DNA of 31,672 nucleotides, taken from NCBI GenBank assembly GCA_009801015.1, contig VHZZ01001787.1:40303-71974 (forward strand), read 5' to 3'. The notes under the pieces are model-generated. The model searched no databases. It was not told where the DNA came from and saw only the letters and a program-made list of their open reading frames with translations. Below are positions 19,574 through 28,760 of the stretch, one piece after another. The position numbers were made by a program, and so were the translations under genes. The stretch is from Silene noctiflora. Taxonomy: Eukaryota; Streptophyta; Magnoliopsida; Caryophyllales; Caryophyllaceae. How positions within the stretch are numbered: position 1 is the first letter of the stretch; every line of letters starts with the position of its first letter.

Positions 19574-19930
19574 GGTAGACAAAGTTTGCTGGAGATGCAG
19601 GGGATTTGACCTTTAGGCCTTGTTTCTTTCCTTCCTATTCTTCTTACTTTCTCACTATTCTTCCTATTTTCAAGACTGTTTTAGTACGAGTAAATGCATA
19701 ATTAATAACCAAGTACTATTACTAGTGAACATGGCTTTGAAATTTGGAGCTAGTATCGTCCACTCCGTTTGTCACTTTCATGTACCCTTTTTTTTCCCTT
19801 TTTTTTTTCCAATATAAACACGTAACAGCTGGTTTACCTTAAAATAGACGTAACCTGTTTGAGAAACAGGTTAAATATTATCCCATATAGTCAAGAATTT
19901 AGGCTTTCTGTCTCATCTATTTATTCGGCC
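19574..19930. other. Intergenic, nothing recognised
   Basis: Pyrimidine-rich patches (19625-19670 and 19789-19810) give an open frame of little information content. No gene called. Confidence 0.4.
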
Positions 19931-20134
19931 TAGAGGTGATCAAATGCGGGTTTAGGCTGGATAATGTGGGCCGGACCAACATGATTTTTGGCCCACGAAC
20001 ATGTGCGTTAGCAGGTTTTTGGGTGGGGGTCGTACTTTTGTAAATTTTGGAAAATACATTGTCCAAGCCCGCTTTGTTATTTAGCGAGCTGGACAGACGG
20101 GTCTAATGGGTCGTCCTGTCCATGAACATCTCTA
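19931..20134. mobile_element. GC-rich inverted-repeat MITE, hAT-like
   Basis: Left TAGAGGTGATCAAATG and right inverse TAGAGATGTTCATGGAC pair. The interior has GGGCCGGACC, TGGCCCACGAAC and AAGCCCGC motifs typical of plant elements with TAGRGGTGTTCA ends. No clean target duplication is visible. Non-coding. Confidence 0.65.
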
Positions 20135-21969
20135 ATTTGGCCCCTTAACAAGAATTTGTGAACTCTTTAAAGCTTGTTGTATACGATGTACAACAATTTA
20201 AGATGATTTTTTATAAAACGGTTTTATATTGAATTAGTGTCAAATTGTCTATTAAAGACATATACATTCATCGCTAAAACATGTGAAGTTGATAAAAAGA
20301 AGTTATGCCGAGGATGTTTAGGTAAAATATTAGGTAATTTGACATTAATTTAGCATGAACTCGTTTGAAACAATAATATATACAACTACATACTTTTTCC
20401 TATTATTAGAGGAGGGAACTACATAGCAAGGGTAACACTCGTCACCTCAAATTTCGAAAAAGAAAGTATTTGCTTTAAATGAGGTGTATAGATTATAAGG
20501 CAATTAAAAAGTATACAACATTTTATTCGAGAATTCGTGTGTTAATATGTGTCTTCTGTTTTAATACCCGGTTTTAAGTCCGGGAATTTTGGTTGTAACC
20601 TTATTATATACTAACTTTAGTACATTTTTAAGTCAAATTAGTAGAGGATTGTCAAATTATTTGACATTTGTATGTAATTGTAGTATGCAACTAATTGTTT
20701 AGGGATGTACATGAGATTGAGGATTCATGATTTAAATTTGAGGAGATTGGAAACCGGTTACAAGCCCATATATTTTTATTAATACGTAGGATATCCATAT
20801 CTATGAAATAAAATAGGGCCACTTATAAATTCAAACAATAAATACTCTTACAGAAATGAAATGGATCTATCATGGAAAAATATATGGTAGAAATGCCATC
20901 GATTGTATCAACTTCAAAACCTACTTTCAATCACCCTAATGTATGTCCCTTACTTCCTTTATTGACTTCTTAACTTCAATTCAAAAAAAATTTCACTTAT
21001 AGTTGCGGATCTTGGAGTAAAAAAGTAGAGGAGTCGAGATTTAAATTATTAATTTTGGGTATGATTATTTAAACTCGATCATCGATTTAAGGGTGATCGA
21101 ATGATAATTTTACACTGAGATTTGAAAAATTAGCATGGGTCAGTCCTTCTCTCGGCATAACTAACATCCGCCAAAGTCTTCTCAAGTAGCCACGTTACGA
21201 TATATTTATGAATATAAGAAGTGATTATTATGATGCAATAAGATACAATGAATTTTAATAATAGTATTAGCATAGACACATAATACTGTGTAGATGTACG
21301 AATTTATCAATGATATAATGTAATTAAATGGTGATAGTTTCAGCATTACCCTACACACATAGTCGCATAATCTTATACTCGTAAAATGTAAATTCATTAT
21401 CGGTAAATGTGGATTTTATTATTTATCGTACAACACATTGATAAATTCTCATAACGCGAGGAAAGAATGACACTCGATTATCTATATATGAACAAAAACG
21501 TAAATTACTGACGGGTTAGATCTATTATGGGATTGCATTAGGGTTGGATTGTATTATGGGATTTGAATTAGGGTTAAATAGTTGGAAATGTAAACATTCC
21601 AACATTAAATGTAGGTTACTATTATTGGAGCAAATAAATAATCCAACTACTCAACTGACTCAATTTCAGCTACCTTATTTACTAAGGTTTTGATTCCCAC
21701 TATTTTATGGTCCCATTTTATTTATCAATAGTACAATTCCCTTTCATTTTTTCTTCTGATTAACTCTTTATTACTCTTTGATTTCTATGTCAGTTTCCTC
21801 TCTTTCATTTACTCCTACTCACTAAACCTCTCTCTTTTTGTACCTCTCTGTCATGTTTTTTATTACCACCCTTACAAGTAATAAAACTTGTATAAAATCG
21901 TCTCACGGTCGCACCAGTTTAAATATTTGTATTCCGTAATTTGTTACTTTTTGGTTATTATTAGTCGTA
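20135..21969. other. Intergenic, no gene recognised
   Basis: AT-rich 1.8 kb. There is a small hairpin-like CCCGGTTTTAAGTCCGGG at about 20567-20584. A two-copy repeat (TATTATGGGATTGCATTAGG, then TATTATGGGATTTGAATTAG) lies at about 21522-21575. The minus-strand frame 21206-21397 matches no family I recognise. Confidence 0.45.
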
Positions 21970-22170
21970 TATCTGGTAAAATTGACCAGGCCCGAATGAA
22001 CCGCTCTGTATCCGACCCCATACCCAAATTAAGGATTTGAATTGGCCTCGTACAATATGAGAATGTTTATTGTTATGAAGTAACCTAAAATGACCCCAAC
22101 TAACCGAAATGGTTTGGCCAGACCCGATCTGAATGACCCATTTGACTCGTTACTCGTTTATCAAGCTAGA
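21970..22170. mobile_element. Worn GACCCG-family MITE
   Basis: Left TATCTGGTAAAATTGACC and right TTTATCAAGCTAGA are degraded versions of TAGACCTGGCAAAA and its inverse seen at 947-1155 and 27541-27909. Internal GACCAGGCCCGAATGAACCG and GACCCGATCTGAATGACCC keep the family's repeat character. Confidence 0.5.
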
Positions 22171-23361
22171 GTATAGATCGGTAAAGTTATTTGTAGTGCA
22201 AGAGTATAGTTTTCGGGTCATATTCGAGTTAGACAATTGATGGTCTGATTAACGTGGAATCAATTTTGCCACATTTAATTAGATCATTTTACAAGTACTA
22301 AAATAAATTGACGAGTTCCAAGTCACATGTTACGGATCCACATATTTTTGAAATTCAATGACCCAAAATTTGAATTTGTTTTTAACAATGTTGACTGTTG
22401 ACTAATTTCAAAATCAGTAAATTTAGGTCAAATTAAGTTGCATTCTAGCTGCCTGCTGGCCCTTAGGTAGGTTATCTACATTTACCCTTTAATTCAATAA
22501 AGTACCTGAACTATTACGTTTTTACCGTACGGTTGTTCATTTGTTAAGGTCAATCACGTGGACTTTAATATGGCAGTTTTAACTTTTACCAAATGAATGA
22601 GTGAATTTTAAAAATTTTAACACAATAAAATTAAAATAACTAGTGCTGAGTTACTGATTGTGACACTGAATGACATATTGACATGTTACTACATTTCTTG
22701 TATTATTACCAGCCTACGTTAAAGCTACGTTGTTGTTATGCAGGTAAATTGGGTGAATACATCGACCCATCGTATCTTTCACCACCTTTCAATCACTTAT
22801 CCTAATAAGATTAATATATACTCTCCGTATACACCGATTTCATACATCTGTTCAATGTATATGAAGTATTATAATAAACTTAGAAAATTTAAATGAAGTT
22901 GGAAAATATTGAATAATAATCCAATTCAGTTAAGAAAGTTAACCAAAAATATTGGCATACAACATATTTTAAGTGAAGAATACGTCGAATTTTTGTTCTA
23001 GAATAGGCGAGTAGCTAACCAAATAAGAATTTTACATCAATTTTAGTAATTGGTTTACATCGTAGTATAATTAGTGAAAGTGTGCATTGTGCAATATAGT
23101 AAAAGTTGGCTTTTTAATGAATGTTAACTTTTTAATCGATGTGACTTTTGCTCTGAAAGATGTTGTCAATGTGGCTTATATTACGGAGTAATATTTAGCG
23201 ATTCAATTAGGTTTTGAATGAGAATATATGCGGTATTGAGCCTATCAAAAAATTTGAAAATTCATCATAATTTTTTTTTATTGGTGATAGCAAAAATTAC
23301 AACGATGCTTTTAAGTTTTAACCTTAAAGCTAAGATACTCCAAAGTAAAGTATGCTTAATG

Positions 23362-23364
<3 letters not shown>
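22171..23364. other. Intergenic, no gene recognised
   Basis: AT-rich. Contains a TACGGAGTA 9-mer at 23182-23190 inside the longer palindrome TATTACGGAGTAATA. No coding or RNA gene seen. Confidence 0.45.

Positions 23365-23439
<75 letters not shown>
23365..23439. repeat. (AT)n microsatellite, about 37 units
   Basis: Uninterrupted alternating AT for about 75 bp. It creates the artificial Ile-Tyr run in the open frame covering it. The assembled length may be unreliable, because such runs slip during replication and sequencing. Confidence 0.97.
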
Positions 23440-23442
<3 letters not shown>

Positions 23443-24029
23443 CATACCTTGTTGTTATGGCCAATTTGGGACATTTAAATTTTGCTTCTAATTAATTAAG
23501 AGTTGGTCTTCCTTCTGACGAGTAATTTTGGTGTGAAATAATAAAACGAGGTTTCGAGATTATTTTACAGCAAAATGTAACCACTTTTAAAAAACAAGTT
23601 ACTAAAAACTTTTATATTAGCCGAACCATTGTGATTATATTTGACTATAAAATAATCACGAAACTATGTTTTATTTGTTTCTAAGTGAATTAGCCATCTA
23701 AAACAAAAATTTGCGATTATTTAATTATGAATACTTAAAAATGTGGTAAATATTTATGTTCAATTCAAGCTGTATGCTTTTCCCAATGTTAGATTTTTAT
23801 AATATGGTCAATACACAAATAGTGGGAACACAAGTCATGGTCACTTCCAGCTTACATTATCATCAAGGTCTATTTTGTCCTCATTATTTTCATAACATAA
23901 TACAGTACAAAATAAATAATAAATAATAATAATATTATATATATTTTTTATATTTTTATTTTTATTTTTTCCTATCTTTAATCCTTGTTGCTGTTATTAT
24001 AACAACCCCCACACATTCCGCTTCACCCT
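23440..24029. other. Intergenic upstream of MIR166
   Basis: AT-rich, with an A/T-only tract at about 23909-23970 (AATAATAAATAATAATAAT and T-rich sequence). Part is presumably the distal MIR166 promoter. No open frame worth calling. Confidence 0.45.
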
Positions 24030-24066
24030 CATCTCATCTCCTCCTTCTTTCTCTTTCTCTCCCTAC
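24030..24066 (+). promoter_or_regulatory. CT-rich tract upstream of MIR166
   Basis: CTCATCTCATCTCCTCCTTC followed by TTTCTCTTTCTCTCCC, about 70-110 bp upstream of the MIR166 TATA box. Pyrimidine patches and GAGA-type repeats are common in plant promoters. The assignment rests on position. Confidence 0.35.
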
Positions 24067-24136
24067 AATGAAGCCGATTTTCATGGGAGAAAAAATATTA
24101 TAAATATTTTTAAATATATTAATTCAAAAATATTGC

Positions 24137-24146
24137 TATATAAATA
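24137..24146 (+). promoter_or_regulatory. TATA box of MIR166
   Basis: TATATAAATA, matching the plant TATA consensus, placed 74 bp before the start of the hairpin. It predicts transcription start near 24170-24180, so the primary transcript would have a leader of only 30-45 nt before the stem. Confidence 0.65.
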
Positions 24147-24210
24147 CTTACAGGCACACACACACAAAAAAAAATTATACTATGAACAAGAAGAAAATAA
24201 AGGAAGCACA

Positions 24211-24313
24211 TGAGTTGAGGGGATTGTTGTCTGGCTCGAGGACTTGTCTAGGTCCAAATCGGTTTAACCTCAGATCGAGTCGTCGGACCAGGCTTCATTC
24301 CCCCCAATTATAT
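24211..24313 (+). ncRNA. MIR166: MIR166 precursor hairpin
   Basis: Mature miR166 occupies 24283-24303 on the 3' arm (TCGGACCAGGCTTCATTC then CCC), identical to the conserved plant sequence as I know it. The star strand is 24221-24241 (GGATTGTTGTCTGGCTCGAG then G) on the 5' arm. Pairing 24219-24239 with 24283-24303 gives 15 Watson-Crick pairs, 2 G-U pairs and 4 mismatches, with 2-nt 3' overhangs as for DCL1 products. The stem continues above (GACT 24241-24244 with AGTC 24278-24281) and below (TTG 24215-24217 with CAA 24305-24307). miR166 guides AGO10/AGO1-dependent control of class III HD-Zip mRNAs (PHB, PHV, REV type) in leaf polarity and meristems. The star differs by one base from the usual GGAATG start, adding a mismatch. 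The extent beyond the stem base is approximate. Confidence 0.94.
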
Positions 24314-25837
24314 TTGCTTCCCATACATACCCTCATTTTTTTGGCCTAAGGTATTGTAATATTAATTTTTTTATCTTGACCTGTTTCTGATTTAAGACGA
24401 ATATTTCCGTGTTGATTTGTGTTTAGGGTATAAGTAGAATTGACAATGTTTTTTTGTTTGATTGGTGTAATGATGAAAAATAAAAGTAAGTAGCTAGGTA
24501 GGTTGTAGTATTAAAAGAGATTTGTTCAGAGGAAAAAGTTTTTACCATCATTACTCTGTTGAAATTTATTTATATTTTGTTGAATATTTTCGAGGGGACT
24601 TTTGTTTTGTCAGTGAATCTGAATCTGAAATTCATCATGACTTCATGATTATTTTTGTTTTCCATTCGTGTGATGATTTATCTTTAGAATCTTTAGATCT
24701 AGTTTACCTTTTCTTTTATATTGCTCTTTTAGGGTTTATTGATTTGAGGTAACTTTAATTTTACCCGAATTCTTGTTTAATTTTAGAGAGTCTTAAGTTA
24801 AAGACGTACTCACAACCGATTTAAGTAAACTTAGAATGAAAACGGAATGTTAACCTGATCGTTTTAAGCAATGACTTATTGTTAGTTTTAAAGATCTAAT
24901 ATTAGTTTCATATGTTTGTAATTATTTTGTTTGTTAATCTATGATGTTTTAGTCAGATCTATAAGACTAGATCTTCATCAAGTGAATATGCATGCATTCT
25001 TTGTTGCCAATTGATAAAGAGACTGTTTTCGAAATGACCTTCACATAACAATTTAAGGTATTATAGTCCTTCGATTTTCCGACTTGGAACCTTATTGTTA
25101 ATTTGATTTGGTGATTAGAGAGATCTTCTAGCCAACAAGCTCAAGTGATGAATCTCTTTGATATTTCTAAAGAGATTAAAGCTATAATATGAGATAAGTT
25201 TGTTATAAATTTAGATATAATAGTCTCTTGAAACCTATTGCGGTGAATTGTTACTCCGACTCTTCTAATTGTCAGACACATTCATGTTCAACACTCGACT
25301 TTTAATTTGGATTACGGTAGGGCATTTCAGCACCTCGTTTTTAAGCCAAAACATGCATATTTTTTATAAAGTCATGTCCGACACTTAGACACATATCCAT
25401 GTCGAATTCTTCTAAATAAGTCTAAACAACAAAGGTCTTGAATACCTTCTTATTCATTAAACTAAGATATCTTTGATATTTTAAATATTTAATGTTATGT
25501 TTGAATCTTTGTTACGACAACCAACCCATAATCTTGTGTTCATTAGTTTGTTTAAACTGACAATAGTCTCGAATTGCTCCCATAAGTGAATTATTATTAA
25601 TTTAATGGCCACTTTAATTGTTGATGGGAGAAAACCTATGATAATGCAGGAAACCAAGAGAATCATTGCACAAGAATAAATGACCTTCGTTAACTTTAAC
25701 CTTTTTACTGACTATCTCTAGCTGTAATAACCTGCCTTGGTAATTTAAGTTGTGTTTTACTCCGTATAACGGACTACGATTTGCATATACTTTGGGTTCA
25801 CACTTTTTTGTGTAGGAAATCATGATGCCGGAATTAG
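24314..25837. other. Downstream of MIR166, no gene recognised
   Basis: The first part should contain the rest of the MIR166 primary transcript. The frame at 24522-24752 starts with TTG, not ATG, and resembles nothing I know. One TACTCCGTA 9-mer at 25758-25766. Otherwise AT-rich. Confidence 0.45.
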
Positions 25838-25918
25838 GGAGGGCTAGCTGGCTCACAGTCAAAAATACCAAGCTTTTTAGTACTCTTCTGAAGAATTGAG
25901 TTTAAACCCTGCCTCCGC
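25838..25918 (+). repeat. tRNA-related fragment (SINE-like head)
   Basis: GGAGGGCTAGCTGGCTCA gives an A-box-like start, and GAGTTTAAACCCTGCCTCCG gives a T-arm/B-box-like end about 60 bp later. GGAGG (25838-25842) can pair with CCTCC (25912-25916) as a short acceptor-like stem. Too worn to be a functional tRNA; a SINE head or tRNA relic is more likely. A related block in the opposite orientation lies at 26318-26398. Confidence 0.4.
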
Positions 25919-26217
25919 CATTGTATTTCTGATACGGAGTATCATTTCAAAATTACTCAAATACGATGGAATATAATGATATATACCTTCGTTAATGGTT
26001 TATCTTCGACTCCTTAGAGCCCTAGACTGTCAATTTACCATGTACTTGTATATAAAATTTCTATATTTCAATCGTTGTTATACTCACTGTTTAACCTATA
26101 TGCCTCTAAAATATACTCGACACGAGTGTGTTTGGATATGTGTCCACACCCTCTTGTAGATACTGTATCTCCCAATCTCGTCTCAATATTTAATGTCCTA
26201 AAAATAATCTCGTACTA
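25919..26217. other. Intergenic, nothing recognised
   Basis: Contains GATACGGAGTATC at 25931-25943, a palindromic-arm version of the dispersed 9-mer. No gene. Confidence 0.4.
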
Positions 26218-26261
26218 CCTCCCATCCAAATTAAACTAATCACATTTTAAAATGAAGGGAG
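26218..26261. mobile_element. Minimal Stowaway-like hairpin (44 bp)
   Basis: Left CCTCCCATCCAAATTAAACT after TA and right AAATGAAGGGAG before TA (26262-26263). This is short even for a MITE, so it may be an internally deleted Stowaway. Confidence 0.45.
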
Positions 26262-26271
26262 TAAAAGATTG

Positions 26272-26398
26272 TAGTTAGTTGTCAGCTATGAGTCAAACCA
26301 AATATGATGCAAGTAGCGGCGGAGGTAGGATTTGAACTTTTGATCGATTGCAGTTAGTTGTCAGCTACGAGTCAAACCAAATAGTTAAGCTAATACAA
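26272..26398 (-). repeat. Duplicated tRNA-related block
   Basis: A ~33-bp motif with core AGTTAGTTGTCAGCTA is present at 26272-26304 and 26350-26382. On the minus strand, 26398-26318 reads TAGCTTAACTATTTGG (A-box-like), then GTTCAAATCCTACCTCCGCC (B box plus tail), resembling the plus-strand block at 25838-25918. It is interpreted as a worn SINE head with its 5' part duplicated. Confidence 0.4.
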
Positions 26399-26679
26399 TG
26401 AAGGGGAAGTTTAAGTTAATCGATTTATTTCTTTGTTTTACAACACATCCGTCTTAATCACTATAGGGTAAAACGTCCTCGCTTTCCATGATCATAAGAA
26501 GTGACCACTCCGTATTCTACTAATGTTATAATGTTTGTGAGCTATTTTATATGATTGATAAATGATGAAAAGATTGATGAGTCTGGCAGTTAGGTGTTGA
26601 TTTGATAAAATAAGATCTAAAGCTTTTGTGGTGGACTGTTGCTTTTACCAATTGCTTATCCTCCCCCAATAAGGCCATA
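26399..26679. other. Intergenic, nothing recognised
   Basis: No gene or clear repeat in this spacer. Confidence 0.4.
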
Positions 26680-26803
26680 ATATAACTTCATTAGCCCCTA
26701 AACTTATCCAAGATGTCTTAGGTCCCATGTTCGAATCATGCCATCCTGTGCTGGCTGTGTATTTTATTGTCCTTGTAGCGCATTTGACAAAAAAAAAAAA
26801 AAA
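26680..26803 (+). mobile_element. SINE-like element with poly(A) tail
   Basis: A good RNA polymerase III B box, GTTCGAATC (26729-26737), sits in GGTCCCATGTTCGAATCATG. A worn A-box-like TTAGCCCCTAA lies about 40 bp before it. A non-tRNA body of about 50 bp leads to 15 consecutive A (26789-26803). This is the layout of a tRNA-derived SINE. The B-box surroundings resemble 30664-30684. The 5' end and target duplication are uncertain. Confidence 0.6.
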
Positions 26804-27100
26804 CAATAATACATACATATTCATAATCATAATCATAATCATCATACGGCAAACAAACATAAAAGTATTGATTAATTGACCATGTTAATGATTTCATTTC
26901 TATTCCGCCTTTTATTTGTCCTCCCAAGATCAATTTGACTATACTTGAGCCCATATTGCTTGGACAAAACTGATTTTGAGGACTTGTCGTTGAAAGGCCT
27001 TAATTTGCTTAAATCTCTAGCACACAACAATTACGGAGTAATATTATTAGTGTCTCGACATATTTTGTAAATTAAAGAATAAAGGGGTTGGACGAATGAT
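26804..27100. other. Intergenic, nothing recognised
   Basis: Begins with a short AATCAT tandem (26821-26842). Contains ATTACGGAGTAAT at 27030-27042. No gene. Confidence 0.4.
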
Positions 27101-27175
27101 GTCTGCTCAAGTGGTAAGAGTTTTTTTATCCCAAGCGTGAAGTTGTTGGGGGTTGGATTTTCACTAGCGAACATA
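27101..27175 (+). repeat. tRNA-related fragment (SINE-like head)
   Basis: GCTCAAGTGGTAAGAG (27105-27120) is an A-box-like D-arm. About 35 bp later GGGTTGGATTTTCAC (27150-27164) is a B-box-like T-arm with substitutions. It is followed by CTAGCGAACA, as expected where a SINE head passes into its body. Not a functional tRNA. Confidence 0.5.
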
Positions 27176-27540
27176 GTGGGTTCATTTAAACCAAAAATAA
27201 AAATAAAAAAATTATGACGTCTGATTGTCTGATTTTGCATAATTTTGTGGATGGGCTTGGTCCCCTTAATCAAAAGCCCGAGAACTTTAATTTTTATTGT
27301 CCATGAAATATTTGGGTCCATTTAACCCAGAACGACTTTTGTTGCATGAATGGGACTCTAGGCTGTAGCTATGTTTGTTGAAGCATAAAAATATGTGGGT
27401 CTGTCCAACTACTAAGCCCGTAACATGCTCAGGTTAATATCTTCTGCCAACTTCATTTTATCCCTTTTCAAACAAAACTCATACGTACCTAATTTGCAAG
27501 TTATTCCGTATATTCAGGGCTTATCCAATACATTTCAAAT
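27176..27540. other. Intergenic, nothing recognised
   Basis: No gene or clear repeat. The A-rich stretch at 27191-27211 could be the tail of the preceding SINE-like fragment. Confidence 0.4.
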
Positions 27541-27909
27541 TAGACTTGATAAAACGGGTTATTTGGGTCGAGTTCAGGTCGGGTCAGTTTCGGGTTTGTT
27601 ACATATTTCGGGTTGGATTGGGTCGGGCCGGGTCACTTTCGGGTTTGGGGTCAATTTCGGGTAAACTATTGTAGGGTCATTTCGGGTCAGGTCATTTTGG
27701 GTCGGATTGTTTTGAGTAACGACTAAGCACTTTAGTTTTGTACTATTTTGATTAATAAATACTCCGTACAATTTTGCAAATGTAACTATTTATTAGAGAT
27801 TGTTGTAACCAATGTAATTTTATTTTGATATATAATGTTCGGATCGGGTCTGGGTCGGGTCGGGTCAATTCAGGTCTCGAGTCGGGCCAGACCCATTTTG
27901 CCAGGTCTA
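27541..27909. mobile_element. GGGTCG-rich inverted-repeat MITE (369 bp)
   Basis: Left TAGACTTGATAAAA (27541-27554) and right TTTGCCAGGTCTA (27897-27909) are inverse ends shared with 947-1155. The outer parts are arrays of GGGTCGGGTC, TTTCGGG and CAGGTCGGGTC. The AT-rich centre contains one TACTCCGTA. Open frames crossing it on both strands are repeat translations. Confidence 0.7.
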
Positions 27910-28499
27910 CTCCTAATATAGTGGATGCAAATCCCCTCGTCACATAAAAATAAATAAATAAATGAGTATGAGTTACACTAACACAAGTAGCGAGAACTAT
28001 TTCGATGTACATCACTAAATTTAAAATGGTTTTTCTAATGACGCATGTTAATAAGTTAATTATAGAATGTTTGTTGAAAATATATCATGAAAAATAGATA
28101 TACAAACTCACATTTACCATTATTAGTGAAATATTCTCACCAAACTTTCTCTAATTAATTTATTAACATGCGCCCTAGCCCATGTTAAAAAATCCGAATT
28201 TAAAAATCGTAGTTGCTCATCCATGGACATCTTTTATTCTTTCATGGACTTTTTTCCATTAGCTTTCCATTGCATACGCTTTTAGAAATCAAGAAAGAGA
28301 ATCCTCTTTTCTCTTTTATTTTTCTATTCATTTAACAAATTAATCAAAATCATACCAAATTTATCAATTATTCACTTAATTCATACATAAAACAAGTAAT
28401 GATTGTAATTTCCTCAACAATACATTAAATAATTGCACCAAAATGAACTAATTACAAATTCAATTACCCCTAATTTTTCAATTAGGGTTTCACTCAAGA
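27910..28499. other. Intergenic, nothing recognised
   Basis: AT-rich, with a short TAAA tandem near 27950. No gene. Confidence 0.45.
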
Positions 28500-28760
28500 T
28501 GTGGTGGTAGGAATGGCTATAGTGGTTGCGGCAGGTGGGGGGATGGGGGGGAGTAAGGGAGGAGGTCGGAGTTCTGACGCAGCAGATCCGACGTGTGGCG
28601 GCCATCTGGGGTGGTAGGCGAGGGGAGGCTGGTGGTGTAGGGGAAGGACTTGCAAAGGAAGGTCGGGGGTGCTATGGGTGGGTCTGGCCGAAAGGTGATC
28701 GGAGGTGCATACTCTCTAGGCGTTAGGGGCTGGTTGTTGTACGGTGGTGGTGGTGGTGTT
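28500..28760 (+). other. G-rich island with a G-quadruplex motif
   Basis: An abrupt G-rich stretch (GGTGGT, GGCGG, GGAGG words) in AT-rich surroundings. G runs at 28537-28542, 28545-28551 and 28557-28559 satisfy a four-tract quadruplex pattern if the 7-G run supplies two tracts. Translation gives low-complexity Gly/Arg on plus and Pro/His/Ser on minus, with no domain. It could be a captured gene fragment, an exon edge of a decayed gene, or a diverged simple repeat; I cannot tell which. Confidence 0.45.

Noticed and set aside
23218-23478. 86-codon open frame with an Ile-Tyr run
   Set aside because: The run is the AT microsatellite translated; the rest is AT-rich chance sequence.
6699-24313. 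Regulation of the HD-Zip gene by miR166 from the same window
   Set aside because: miR166 recognises a site in the START-domain region of class III HD-Zip mRNAs. The gene here is class I, lacks a START domain, and I see no complementary site in its exons.
24522-24752. 76-codon open frame downstream of MIR166 as a miRNA-encoded peptide
   Set aside because: It starts with TTG, lies beyond the hairpin, and reported pri-miRNA peptides sit upstream of it. No supporting feature.
25838-25918. Functional tRNA gene
   Set aside because: No complete cloverleaf can be formed; D-arm and anticodon stem do not pair. SINE-like relic preferred. The same reasoning applies to 27101-27175 and 30617-30710.
27574-28015. 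Minus-strand open frames rich in DP/RPDP
   Set aside because: They are translations of the GGGTCG arrays of the MITE at 27541-27909.
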